Shown here: piece by piece, positions 7,689 to 13,257 of the stretch
Numbering within the stretch: position 1 is the stretch's first letter
How the letters are laid out: every line of letters begins with the position of its first letter
From: an uncultured Christensenella sp.
Lineage (GTDB): Bacteria > Bacillota > Clostridia > Christensenellales > Borkfalkiaceae
Length of the DNA stretch: 24,419 bases
NCBI GenBank assembly: GCA_910585685.1
Contig: CAJUEO010000001.1
Span: forward strand, 1 to 24,419
Direction of reading: 5' to 3'
The notes under the pieces: model-generated
Seen by the model: the letters and a program-made list of their open reading frames with translations, nothing else
Told to the model about the DNA's origin: nothing
Database searches by the model: none
Translations under genes and position numbers: made by a program

Positions 7689-8599
7689 TACAGCATTAAC
7701 GACTCGACGTATTCAATCTGCTCGCGCGTGGCAAGGCTCTTTGCAAACGCGCACGCACTTCCTGCGGCGGTGGCAAAATTGAGCGCGGTAAAATAGTTGT
7801 TGGATTTGAGATACTCGTGAATAAATCCTGCAATAAGGCTGTCACCGGCACCTACCGAGTTTACAAGCTGTCCGCGCGCCGCGCGCACATACATTGATTT
7901 TTTGGTATCCGTCACCATAGCCGCGCCCTGCGAGCCCATCGAAACAACCACGTTGCGCGCGCCGAGGTCTTGCAGCTTTCTCGCACAGCCGAAAATGCCC
8001 TCTATATCGGGTATTGACGTAAGTCCGAAAATTTCGCACATTTCGTAAATGTTGGGTTTTATGAGAAAGGGGTTGTATTTCAACGCGCTTGTCAAAAGCT
8101 TTCCGCACGCGTCGACAACAATTTTTACGCCCTTGACGCTTTTAAGTTTGCTTAGCAAATCGGCGTATATCGTGCTTGGCAGCGAGGAGGGAACGCTTCC
8201 GCTTATAACCAGCCAATCTCCCTCTTGCAGCAGCTTTTTAAGCTTTCTTGCAAGCTTGTTTACGTCGTTTAAACTGACTTTTGCGCCCGACCCGTTTATG
8301 TCCGTTTCGGTGTTGGATTTAACTTTTACGTTGATACGCGTAATTCCTTCGACTTCTATAAAATCGTAGTCAAGTCCGAACTCTCCGACTTTTTCCCTGA
8401 CGTGTTTACCCGTAAAGCCTGCGACAAACCCGAGCGCGCACGTTTGCTCACCCAGCTCTTTCAAGGCAAGCGAAACGTTTAAGCCCTTGCCGCCGACTTC
8501 GAGCCGCTCATTTGCGGCGCGGTTTACCATTCCCCTCTTGATATTATTGACTTGTAAATAATAATCCAGCGACGGATTAAAAGTTACGGTGTAAATCAT
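7688..8599 (-). CDS. PfkB-family sugar kinase, 1-phosphofructokinase type
   Basis: A 303-residue kinase. The N-terminus MIYTVTFNPSLDYYL holds the substrate-binding Asp12, GGKGLNVS (36-43) is the first PfkB signature, and NSVGAGDSLIAGF (247-259) is the second, with catalytic base Asp253. These features fit the 1-phosphofructokinase/tagatose-6-phosphate kinase group. No fructose PTS or FruR-like regulator accompanies it, so the physiological substrate is not fixed. It is the first gene of the six-gene operon. The -10 box lies 8 nt before the ATG and no Shine-Dalgarno site is visible, implying leaderless translation. Confidence 0.85.
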   Translation of the reverse strand: MIYTVTFNPSLDYYLQVNNIKRGMVNRAANERLEVGGKGLNVSLALKELGEQTCALGFVAGFTGKHVREKVGEFGLDYDFIEVEGITRINVKVKSNTETDINGSGAKVSLNDVNKLARKLKKLLQEGDWLVISGSVPSSLPSTIYADLLSKLKSVKGVKIVVDACGKLLTSALKYNPFLIKPNIYEMCEIFGLTSIPDIEGIFGCARKLQDLGARNVVVSMGSQGAAMVTDTKKSMYVRAARGQLVNSVGAGDSLIAGFIHEYLKSNNYFTALNFATAAGSACAFAKSLATREQIEYVESLML

Positions 8600-8607
8600 A
8601 TATAAAA

Positions 8608-8636
8608 ACTTTAATTCATTTTACTTAATTTGTCAA
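8608..8636 (-). promoter_or_regulatory. Promoter of the pfkB-luxS-ung operon, near-leaderless
   Basis: Reading the minus strand, TTGACA (8636-8631), a 17-bp spacer and TAAAGT (8613-8608) are followed 8 nt later by the ATG. The -35 box is perfect; the -10 box is weak. Confidence 0.65.
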
Positions 8637-8656
8637 TAGAAAACAAAATCAATCGC

Positions 8657-8685
8657 TTGATTTTTTTACTTTTTAAGCATATAAT
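8657..8685 (+). promoter_or_regulatory. Promoter of the tmRNA gene
   Basis: TTGATT (8657-8662), a 17-bp spacer and TATAAT (8680-8685) precede the mature tmRNA 5' end by 23 nt. This leaves a short leader for RNase P to remove. Confidence 0.8.
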
Positions 8686-8708
8686 GGTTGTACCCTATAA
8701 ATACATTC

Positions 8709-9098
8709 GGGCTAGTTTTAGATTCGATTGCGATTGGAGGATGAGAAAAGCATACCAAAGGCTCGGCTTTGTAAAAACGGAACTTAAATTTAAATGCAGA
8801 ATCAAACGATTCCAAAGTTGTCGCTTTCCCCTCGTTCAGAGGTGCAAGCGTAGCTTGCGCTGCTTAACCTTTTAAGCGGTCCGTCGTCGCAAGTTTACCG
8901 TTGGCTTGCGGTCGGCGTTAATTAAACGGCAAACTGTTATCTTGGTCTTATCGCGCCTGATGATAGTATTTTAAGCGGTATGCTCCGATAATTTCCCGTT
9001 CGTCGGAATTTGTCGGCTAAGATTTAAGGCGGAATAAGTATGTAGAAAGCTCAAACAAAAACCGTAAGACTCGGGTGCAAGTCCCGACTGGTCCACCA
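8709..9098 (+). ncRNA. ssrA: Transfer-messenger RNA (tmRNA)
   Basis: A 390-nt RNA that rescues stalled ribosomes by acting as alanyl-tRNA and then as a short mRNA. The acceptor 5' strand GGGCTAG (8709-8715) pairs with CTGGTCC (9088-9094), followed by discriminator A and encoded CCA (9096-9098). Pair 3 is the G-U needed by alanyl-tRNA synthetase. The tmRNA 5' hallmark ATTCGATTGCGATT begins soon after. The T-arm is TCGGG / CCCGA around loop TGCAAGT (9076-9082), with G where U55 is usual. ATGTAGAAAGC (9041-9051) matches the conserved 3' tRNA-like part. The resume codon is probably GCA 8796, 87 nt from the 5' end as in other tmRNAs. The open frame then encodes 23 residues (begins AESNDSK, ends ASVACAA) to TAA 8865-8867, inside a stem-loop (8859-8867 / 8872-8880). 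Confidence 0.93.
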
Positions 9099-9214
9099 AA
9101 GAAGTACAAATACGCACCCACAAAGGGTGCGTATTTGTACTGTTTTGCGGACATAACGTCGAGGCTTGTGTCCCGTCGTATCGAAGCCCGAAAGGGCTTA
9201 CCGGTCCACCAAAG
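9087..9214 (+). repeat. Partial duplication of the ssrA 3' end
   Basis: ACTGGTCCACCAAAG (9087-9101, the real tmRNA 3' end) recurs as ACCGGTCCACCAAAG (9200-9214) with one mismatch, 113 bp downstream. The second copy is preceded by a hairpin AAGCCC-GAAA-GGGCTT (9184-9199) in the place where a T-arm would stand, but it has no T-loop and no 5' acceptor partner. The 3' ends of tmRNA genes are classic integration sites, so this may be a scar of an element that left. It is not a functional tRNA. Confidence 0.6.
9103..9146 (+). terminator. Strong terminator hairpin just after ssrA
   Basis: A perfect 17-bp stem, AGTACAAATACGCACCC (9103-9119) with its exact complement at 9125-9141, has a 5-nt loop and is followed by GTTTT. 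It starts 4 nt after the CCA end. The stem is long for a terminator and ends the tmRNA transcript. Confidence 0.8.
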
Positions 9215-9215
9215 G

Positions 9216-9250
9216 CGGCGTCCCCACAAATAATGTGGGGACGCCGTTTT
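9216..9250 (+). terminator. Second rho-independent terminator downstream of ssrA
   Basis: CGGCGTCCCCACA (9216-9228) pairs with TGTGGGGACGCCG (9234-9246) in a 13-bp GC-rich stem with a 5-nt loop, followed by TTTT. It follows the second copy of the ssrA 3' end at the same short distance as the first terminator follows the first. It may be the original ssrA terminator, displaced by the inserted 113 bp. Confidence 0.8.
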
Positions 9251-9320
9251 CTATGCGTTGAAGCTTATGTATGAAATTTTTAATTTCGGTTCGATGCGAA
9301 CGATTGTTAAAATAAAAGCC

Positions 9321-10103
9321 TTATTTAATAATAAAAAATTGAGTATTGTTTAGTTTTTGCAAAAGAATTATTTTTGTAATTTTATCTTTAAAATTATAGA
9401 TAGATAAATTCAAAAAATTTTTTATTAATAAATTTACATTTGTATCCAAATCACATAGTAAGTTTTTGTTTTTATCGAAAAAAAGATCAAATTTAGAATT
9501 ATAGTTTAATATTTTATTAATTATATTTTTATCTGTAATAATGTTTGTTATAAATGGCATAATATTGTCTCCCATATGGAGTTTATTATTTATTATTGCA
9601 TTGATAATATCTCGTGATACATAATAAAACCCATTTTTATAGATGAAATTAAATTTCAACAAATCTGTTTGCGATATTAATTTAAAGTTTGTATTATCAT
9701 TTATAATGTGGGTTAAATTGTCAAACATTAAAGTAATAAATCTATTTTCATTTTGTGTATAATAACAGTTATCAAATAATCTGCCGATATAATAAATGTA
9801 TCTGTTGTATTTATATTTTGATGGAAATATCAATTTTTTAATTATTAGTTCACAATAAATTTTTGCTTTTTCTGCTAATAAATTGTTATTATCAGTTATC
9901 TGAATTGTTTTTTTATTTATTTCAAATATTTTGCTATTTACTATATTTTTTATTGGTAAAAAATTGTAGCCTGTTAAATTATTAATTGTTTTTAATGAAT
10001 ATTTTCTATTTGTCGGTAAAATATTAATTAAAAATCTCTCTAAAATAAGATTTTCCAAATAATTTTCAGCAACTAATGCGGCAGCGCTTTTTTCAAAAGA
10101 CAT
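9321..10103 (-). CDS. Unrecognised AT-rich protein with a possible N-terminal winged helix
   Basis: A protein of about 260 residues, very rich in Asn, Ile, Lys and Phe, encoded by DNA far poorer in G+C than its neighbours (only 6 G/C in 9481-9540). The upstream ATG at 10133 overlaps its own -10 box, so translation must begin later. ATG 10103 (MSFEKSAAAL) has GGAG 8 nt upstream, and ATG 10115 is the alternative. Residues about 30-75 (YSLKTINNLTGYN, then SKIFEINKKTIQITD) have the helix-helix-strand rhythm of a winged-helix domain; this is an inference. The rest is helical with no membrane segment and no motif I recognise. It is divergent from a small XRE gene, with an operator-like palindrome over its promoter. 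It could be a toxin, an anti-phage effector, a replication protein or a nuclease; the sequence does not decide. Confidence 0.7.
   Translation of the reverse strand: MSFEKSAAALVAENYLENLILERFLINILPTNRKYSLKTINNLTGYNFLPIKNIVNSKIFEINKKTIQITDNNNLLAEKAKIYCELIIKKLIFPSKYKYNRYIYYIGRLFDNCYYTQNENRFITLMFDNLTHIINDNTNFKLISQTDLLKFNFIYKNGFYYVSRDIINAIINNKLHMGDNIMPFITNIITDKNIINKILNYNSKFDLFFDKNKNLLCDLDTNVNLLIKNFLNLSIYNFKDKITKIILLQKLNNTQFFIIK
9330..9348 (+). repeat. Left 19-bp direct repeat bounding the AT-rich island
   Basis: AATAAAAAATTGAGTATTG is present here and, identically, at 10447-10465. This copy forms the last codons of the minus-strand AT-rich gene. The flanking bases diverge after one or two positions, apart from a CTTA a few bases upstream in both. 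Confidence 0.8.
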
Positions 10104-10126
10104 AATAAACTCCATAATTGAATATA

Positions 10127-10143
10127 ATTCCATTATATGGAAT
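10127..10143. promoter_or_regulatory. Palindromic operator-like site
   Basis: ATTCCAT-TAT-ATGGAAT is a perfect 7+3+7 palindrome covering the -10 box of the minus-strand promoter (10132-10137). The half-site ATGGA recurs at the start codon of the XRE gene (10187-10191), and TCCAT also occurs at 10111-10115. I infer that it is the binding site of the XRE protein, repressing the AT-rich gene. Confidence 0.6.
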
Positions 10144-10160
10144 GCTGTTCAATTAGTCAA
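10132..10160 (-). promoter_or_regulatory. Promoter of the AT-rich gene
   Basis: On the minus strand, TTGACT (10160-10155), a 17-bp spacer and a perfect TATAAT (10137-10132) are visible. The -10 box contains the ATG at 10133, which therefore cannot be the start codon. Confidence 0.75.
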
Positions 10161-10174
10161 GATTTTTTCTTATT

Positions 10175-10180
10175 TATACT
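10175..10180 (+). promoter_or_regulatory. -10 box of the small XRE gene, leaderless
   Basis: TATACT lies 6 nt before ATG 10187 and no Shine-Dalgarno site is present. No good -35 box stands 16-18 bp upstream, so the promoter may need activation, possibly by the regulator itself. Confidence 0.5.
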
Positions 10181-10186
10181 AAAAAT

Positions 10187-10393
10187 ATGGAGTTAAAGGA
10201 TTTTGGTCTTAAAGTAGCGAAATTGAGAATAAAAGCAGGTTTATCGGCTTATGAATTAAGTTTAAGAATAGGGAAAGACGCAAGTTATATTCATAAACTT
10301 GAAAACGGAAAAGCCAACGCAACATTAAAAACAATTTTTAAGATATGTGAAGTTTTAGAAGTAGAGCCTGATGAATTGTTTAAGTTTGATTAG
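10187..10393 (+). CDS. Small XRE-family (Cro/C1-type) DNA-binding regulator
   Basis: A 68-residue protein that is almost entirely one helix-turn-helix domain. Residues 7-62 run LKVAKLRIKAGLSAYELSLR, then a recognition helix with DASYIHKLENGKANATLKTI and a final helix ending EVEPDELFKF. The size and composition resemble restriction-modification controller proteins and small phage or antitoxin repressors. It is divergent from the AT-rich gene, with which it shares an 83-bp region containing the palindrome at 10127-10143, so it probably controls that gene and itself. It shares the island's AT-rich codon use, and a clean terminator follows within 2 nt. Confidence 0.85.
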   Translation: MELKDFGLKVAKLRIKAGLSAYELSLRIGKDASYIHKLENGKANATLKTIFKICEVLEVEPDELFKFD

Positions 10394-10394
10394 T

Positions 10395-10430
10395 AAAATT
10401 GTCGGCTAATGCCGACAATTTTTTATTTTA
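10395..10430 (+). terminator. Terminator of the small XRE gene
   Basis: AAAATTGTCGGC (10395-10406) and GCCGACAATTTT (10411-10422) form a perfect 12-bp stem with a TAAT loop, followed by TTATTTTA. Confidence 0.85.
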
Positions 10431-10446
10431 ATAAAACAAATGCTTA

Positions 10447-10465
10447 AATAAAAAATTGAGTATTG
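10447..10465 (+). repeat. Right 19-bp direct repeat bounding the AT-rich island
   Basis: This copy is identical to 9330-9348. Its last three bases, TTG, form the first half of the -35 box TTGACA of the next gene, so the right junction falls exactly in that promoter and leaves it intact. Confidence 0.8.
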
Positions 10466-10491
10466 ACAAAACTAAGGTTAGCCCTTATAAT
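10463..10491 (+). promoter_or_regulatory. Consensus promoter of the DUF1622-like gene
   Basis: TTGACA (10463-10468), a 17-bp spacer and TATAAT (10486-10491) match the sigma-A consensus perfectly. A short leader contains AAGGTG (10500-10505). Confidence 0.9.
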
Positions 10492-10513
10492 AGATATATA
10501 AGGTGTTTTTACA

Positions 10514-10930
10514 ATGGAAGTTTTTGAAATTATATCCGAATATTTTGATTTGGTAGTCAACTACCTAATTCTTGCCGTCGAGCTTGTCGGTATAGTCGTT
10601 TTGATATACGCGATTGTTGCGGCGGTAATTGGGCTTATAAAACGCAGGGAGCATACTCGGCTTAAACTTGCCGAGGGTATCGCGCTTGCGCTTGAGTTCA
10701 AAATGGGCGGAGAGCTTTTGAGAACGGTAATAGTAAGGGAATGGAACGAGCTTTTGATACTCGGCGCAATTATATTGCTTCGCGCCGCGTTGACCTTCCT
10801 TATTCAGTGGGAAATAAAAATTGAGCGTAAAAACGGAAATTTATCCGACTCGCAGTTGAAAGATATAAAAACTCCGCTGACTAACGATTTACCCAAAACC
10901 AAAGACGACAAAAAGAACTCCGACAAGTAA
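10514..10930 (+). CDS. DUF1622-like integral membrane protein
   Basis: A 138-residue protein with two or three membrane segments: about 13-44 (VVNYLILAVELVGIVVLIYA, long enough to bend) and about 77-97 (LLILGAIILLRAALTFLIQW). Between them lies the family-like RLKLAEGIALALEFKMGGEL, with an EFKxGGELLRT pattern. The C-terminus is a charged, probably cytoplasmic tail rich in Lys and Asp. The function of the family is unknown. The start at ATG 10514 has AAGGTG 8 nt upstream. The terminator stem begins inside the last codons, as in compact operons. Confidence 0.8.
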   Translation: MEVFEIISEYFDLVVNYLILAVELVGIVVLIYAIVAAVIGLIKRREHTRLKLAEGIALALEFKMGGELLRTVIVREWNELLILGAIILLRAALTFLIQWEIKIERKNGNLSDSQLKDIKTPLTNDLPKTKDDKKNSDK

Positions 10931-10946
10931 TCGGAGTTCTTTTTTG
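10911..10946 (+). terminator. Terminator overlapping the end of the DUF1622-like gene
   Basis: AAGAACTCCGA (10913-10923) pairs with TCGGAGTTCTT (10931-10941) around a 7-nt loop that contains the stop codon; a T-run follows. Confidence 0.85.
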
Positions 10947-10949
10947 AAT

Positions 10950-10978
10950 TTGACATTTTAATTAAAATTGCATATAAT
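10950..10978 (+). promoter_or_regulatory. Consensus promoter of the LOG-family gene
   Basis: TTGACA (10950-10955), a 17-bp spacer and TATAAT (10973-10978) lie 11 nt before ATG 10990, giving a leader of only about 4 nt. AGGT stands close to the ATG. Confidence 0.85.
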
Positions 10979-10989
10979 AAATAGGTATT

Positions 10990-11574
10990 ATGAAAATCTG
11001 TATATTCGGTGCGGCAAGTTCGCACATTGACAAAATTTATATCGAAAAGGTGGAAGCTCTGTCCGAACAGCTTGCAAAGCGCGGACACTCGCTTGTTTTC
11101 GGCGCCGGCGCTACGGGGCTTATGGGCGCGGCTGCGCGCGGTTTTAAGCGCGGAGGCGGCTTTGTTCACGGCGTGATTCCCGATTTTTTCAGGGAAGAAA
11201 AGGTCGAACTCATTTACGACGGTTGCGACAAAATTACCTATACCGACACTATGTCTACGCGTAAAAAGGTAATGGAGGACGAATGCGACGCATTTATAAT
11301 AACTCCCGGCGGTATAGGAACGTTTGAGGAGTTTTTCGAGGTGCTGACTTTAAAACAGTTGGGCAGGCATAACAAGGCAATTGTCATTTACAACCTTGAA
11401 AACTACTACGACAATCTTGAAAAATTTATGGAAGAAGTTACCGAGCGCAAATTTATCACTTTTAAGTGCTACGAAATGTACTCGTATTTTGACGATGCGG
11501 AAAAACTGATTGAGTATCTTGAAAACTACAAGCCGACGGAAACGCCCTGGCAAAAGTTGAAAATAGGGGACTGA
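10990..11574 (+). CDS. LOG-family protein (nucleoside 5'-monophosphate phosphoribohydrolase)
   Basis: A 194-residue Rossmann-fold protein. MKICIFGAASS begins the first strand, GAGATGLMG (38-46) is the phosphate loop, and PGGIGTFEEFFE (106-117) is the hallmark PGGxGTxxE motif. The preceding MSTRKKVM carries the conserved Arg. Plant and actinobacterial relatives release cytokinin bases from riboside monophosphates. In most bacteria the likely role is removal of the base from AMP-like nucleotides. It overlaps the phosphatase gene by one base (TGATG), so the two are coupled. Confidence 0.9.
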   Translation: MKICIFGAASSHIDKIYIEKVEALSEQLAKRGHSLVFGAGATGLMGAAARGFKRGGGFVHGVIPDFFREEKVELIYDGCDKITYTDTMSTRKKVMEDECDAFIITPGGIGTFEEFFEVLTLKQLGRHNKAIVIYNLENYYDNLEKFMEEVTERKFITFKCYEMYSYFDDAEKLIEYLENYKPTETPWQKLKIGD

Positions 11575-12059
11575 TGATAAGCGTTAATTTTGTATGTTTG
11601 GGCAATATCTGTCGCTCACCTATGGGAGAACTGATTTTTAAAAAGATTGTAGAGGAAGAGGGACTGGCTTTAAGCTTTGAAATTACCTCTTGCGGCACTT
11701 CCTCATACGAGGTCGGAAATTGCATTTATCCGCCGGCACAGCGAGTTTTAAAAAGTCACGGCGTTTGCGGCTCGCACACTGCTCGGCAGATACAAAAGCG
11801 AGATATTGTAAATTGCGACTACATACTTTGTATGGATTCAAATAACCTTTTGGACGTGTTGAGGCTGGCAGGCAGCGAGTACGGCGGCAAAGTGTACAAG
11901 CTGTTGGCTTTTACGGGTGAGTCGCGCGACGTTGCCGACCCTTGGTACACGGGTGACTTTGAGAGGGCGTATTCGGATATTTATAGCGGTTGCCGAGCTT
12001 TTTTGCAGTTCTTGTTTACTCAGCACGGCGCCGAGCTTGACTATGACAGGCGGCATTAA
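11574..12059 (+). CDS. Low-molecular-weight protein-tyrosine phosphatase
   Basis: A 161-residue cytoplasmic phosphatase. The N-terminal loop VCLGNICRSP contains the CX5R nucleophile (Cys8, Arg14, then Ser15). DPWYTGDF near residue 122 supplies the general-acid Asp122. These are the two diagnostic elements of LMW-PTP enzymes, which remove phosphate from protein Tyr or Arg residues (Wzb, YwlE types). The Ile at position 12 (GNIC) does not by itself separate Tyr from Arg specificity. A two-way terminator follows. Confidence 0.93.
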   Translation: MISVNFVCLGNICRSPMGELIFKKIVEEEGLALSFEITSCGTSSYEVGNCIYPPAQRVLKSHGVCGSHTARQIQKRDIVNCDYILCMDSNNLLDVLRLAGSEYGGKVYKLLAFTGESRDVADPWYTGDFERAYSDIYSGCRAFLQFLFTQHGAELDYDRRH

Positions 12060-12071
12060 TTTAATAAAAAT

Positions 12072-12112
12072 ACAACCGCGACAGAATAAACCTGTCGCGG
12101 TTGTCTTATTTT
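12072..12112. terminator. Two-way terminator between the phosphatase and degV genes
   Basis: ACAACCGCGACAG (12072-12084) and CTGTCGCGGTTGT (12092-12104) form a perfect 13-bp stem with a 7-nt loop. T-rich sequence follows on the plus strand and A-rich sequence precedes it. The flanking genes converge on it. Confidence 0.85.
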
Positions 12113-12123
12113 AATATTTATAA

Positions 12124-13062
12124 TTATGCCTTGTGCGCCGCCGTTTTACCTGCGTGCGACTTTTCTGCCATTGGGGCGGCTGCGCGCCTGTCCTTGCCGT
12201 AGAAGAAGAGCGCCACAGTGCCGGGACCGACGTGCGTACCCGTGCAAAGGTCGTAGTATTCTATTATAATATCCTTAGCGCCGCGCTCTTTAAGCATTGC
12301 CGCAAGCTCGTTTGCGTCGTCCTCGCAATCCGCGTGGCATATTGCAATGAGCGACTCGGGATTTTCGACGTTGGATGAAAATTCATTGGCAAGCGCCAAA
12401 AGCGCCTTCTTTCTGCCGCGCTCTTTACTGAAAAACGACAGTTTTGCCGGCGTAGCGCCGTCGGCTCTTAAAATGGGCTTAATGTTGAGAATAGTTCCCG
12501 CGATAGCGAGAGTCGTTGAAATTCTGCCGCCCTTTCTGAGATATTTTAAGTCTGCAACGGTAGCGTAGCTGTTGAATTTGTAAGAGTTGAGTTCAAGCCA
12601 TTTTACGCAAGCTTCGATGCTCTCACCCATATCTCTTAAATCGGCTACCTTTAAAGCCTGCAAGCCCGAACCCATTGAAGCGTTAGCCGTATCTATTACA
12701 TATACTTTGCAATTGGGAAACTGCTTTTCAAGTTCTTTTTGAGCGTTGACGGCCTGATTGTACGTTCCGCTTATGCCCGACGAAATGGTGAAAATCATTA
12801 CGTCGCGTCCGGCTTGAAGAGAGGGGGTAACGTAATCCATAACTCGCGCCATACCTATAAGCGAAGTTTTTATGTCGGCACCCTGTCTTAAATCTTCATA
12901 GTATTTTTTTGCCGTCTGTACAAACGCGGTATCCTTTTCGTAGCACAATCTTTCTTCTCCGTTGACCGTGCAGGAATAGGGTATTACGCCTATGTTGTGT
13001 TTTTTAATCAATTCATCGGGAATGTTTGTGCCCGAATCAACAAATATATCGAATGTATTCAT
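12124..13062 (-). CDS. DegV family fatty-acid-binding protein
   Basis: A 312-residue protein of the DegV/FakB family, which binds a fatty acid and presents it to a kinase (FakA) for phosphorylation. Family motifs in order are VDSGTNIP at the N-terminus, TISSGISGTYNQA, DTANASMGSGL, LRKGGRIS and TGTHVGPGTVALFFYG near residue 285. The C-terminus carries about 20 extra residues, Ala, Lys and His rich (AAPMAEKSHAGKTAAHKA), absent from typical DegV proteins. AGGTGG lies upstream of ATG 13062. No FakA-like DAK-domain gene is present in the window. Confidence 0.9.
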   Translation of the reverse strand: MNTFDIFVDSGTNIPDELIKKHNIGVIPYSCTVNGEERLCYEKDTAFVQTAKKYYEDLRQGADIKTSLIGMARVMDYVTPSLQAGRDVMIFTISSGISGTYNQAVNAQKELEKQFPNCKVYVIDTANASMGSGLQALKVADLRDMGESIEACVKWLELNSYKFNSYATVADLKYLRKGGRISTTLAIAGTILNIKPILRADGATPAKLSFFSKERGRKKALLALANEFSSNVENPESLIAICHADCEDDANELAAMLKERGAKDIIIEYYDLCTGTHVGPGTVALFFYGKDRRAAAPMAEKSHAGKTAAHKA

Positions 13063-13091
13063 TTGACCACCTCAATATTTATTTTGTCAGA

Positions 13092-13106
13092 CTGTATCGG
13101 TTACAG
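13092..13106. promoter_or_regulatory. Palindrome in the degV leader
   Basis: CTGTA-TCGGT-TACAG is a perfect 5+5+5 inverted repeat lying just downstream of the predicted degV transcription start. It could be a repressor operator. No regulator can be assigned. Confidence 0.35.
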
Positions 13107-13117
13107 CCTACATTTAC

Positions 13118-13145
13118 ATTATTACACAAAAAAATTTAATTACAA
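13118..13145 (-). promoter_or_regulatory. Probable degV promoter
   Basis: On the minus strand, TTGTAA (13145-13140), a 16-bp spacer and AATAAT (13123-13118) with an upstream TG (extended -10) are visible. The leader would be about 48 nt and contains the AGGTGG ribosome site. Confidence 0.45.
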
Positions 13146-13162
13146 CCTAATTATCTGCTTAA

Positions 13163-13245
13163 ACGCTCTACGCTTTAAAAATCGCGCTATACTGATAAAT
13201 TTCGTAACTCTACCGCAAAAATTTCACGCTCTACTCACAGTAGAG
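13163..13245 (+). promoter_or_regulatory. Phased CTCTAC elements upstream of the membrane XRE gene
   Basis: CTCTAC occurs at 13166-13171, 13208-13213 and 13229-13234, spaced 42 and 21 bp apart and therefore on one face of the helix. Two copies are the longer ACGCTCTAC. The third is half of a perfect palindrome CTCTACT-CAC-AGTAGAG (13229-13245), which ends 12 bp before the -35 box. This looks like a multi-site operator. Confidence 0.55.
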
Positions 13246-13257
13246 TTGATTATTTGC

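Noticed and set aside
8630..8875. 81-codon plus-strand frame across the tmRNA 5' half
   Set aside because: It lies over the ssrA promoter and RNA. Its sequence follows the RNA structure, and the tmRNA call explains the region.
9142..9213. A second tRNA gene ending in CCACCA
   Set aside because: No T-loop, anticodon arm or pairing 5' acceptor strand can be found. It is treated as a partial duplicate of the ssrA end.
10187..10393. XRE protein plus AT-rich gene as an ordinary toxin-antitoxin or complete restriction-modification pair
   Set aside because: The genes are divergent rather than a bicistron, no methyltransferase is present, and no known toxin motif is visible. It is left as an open question.
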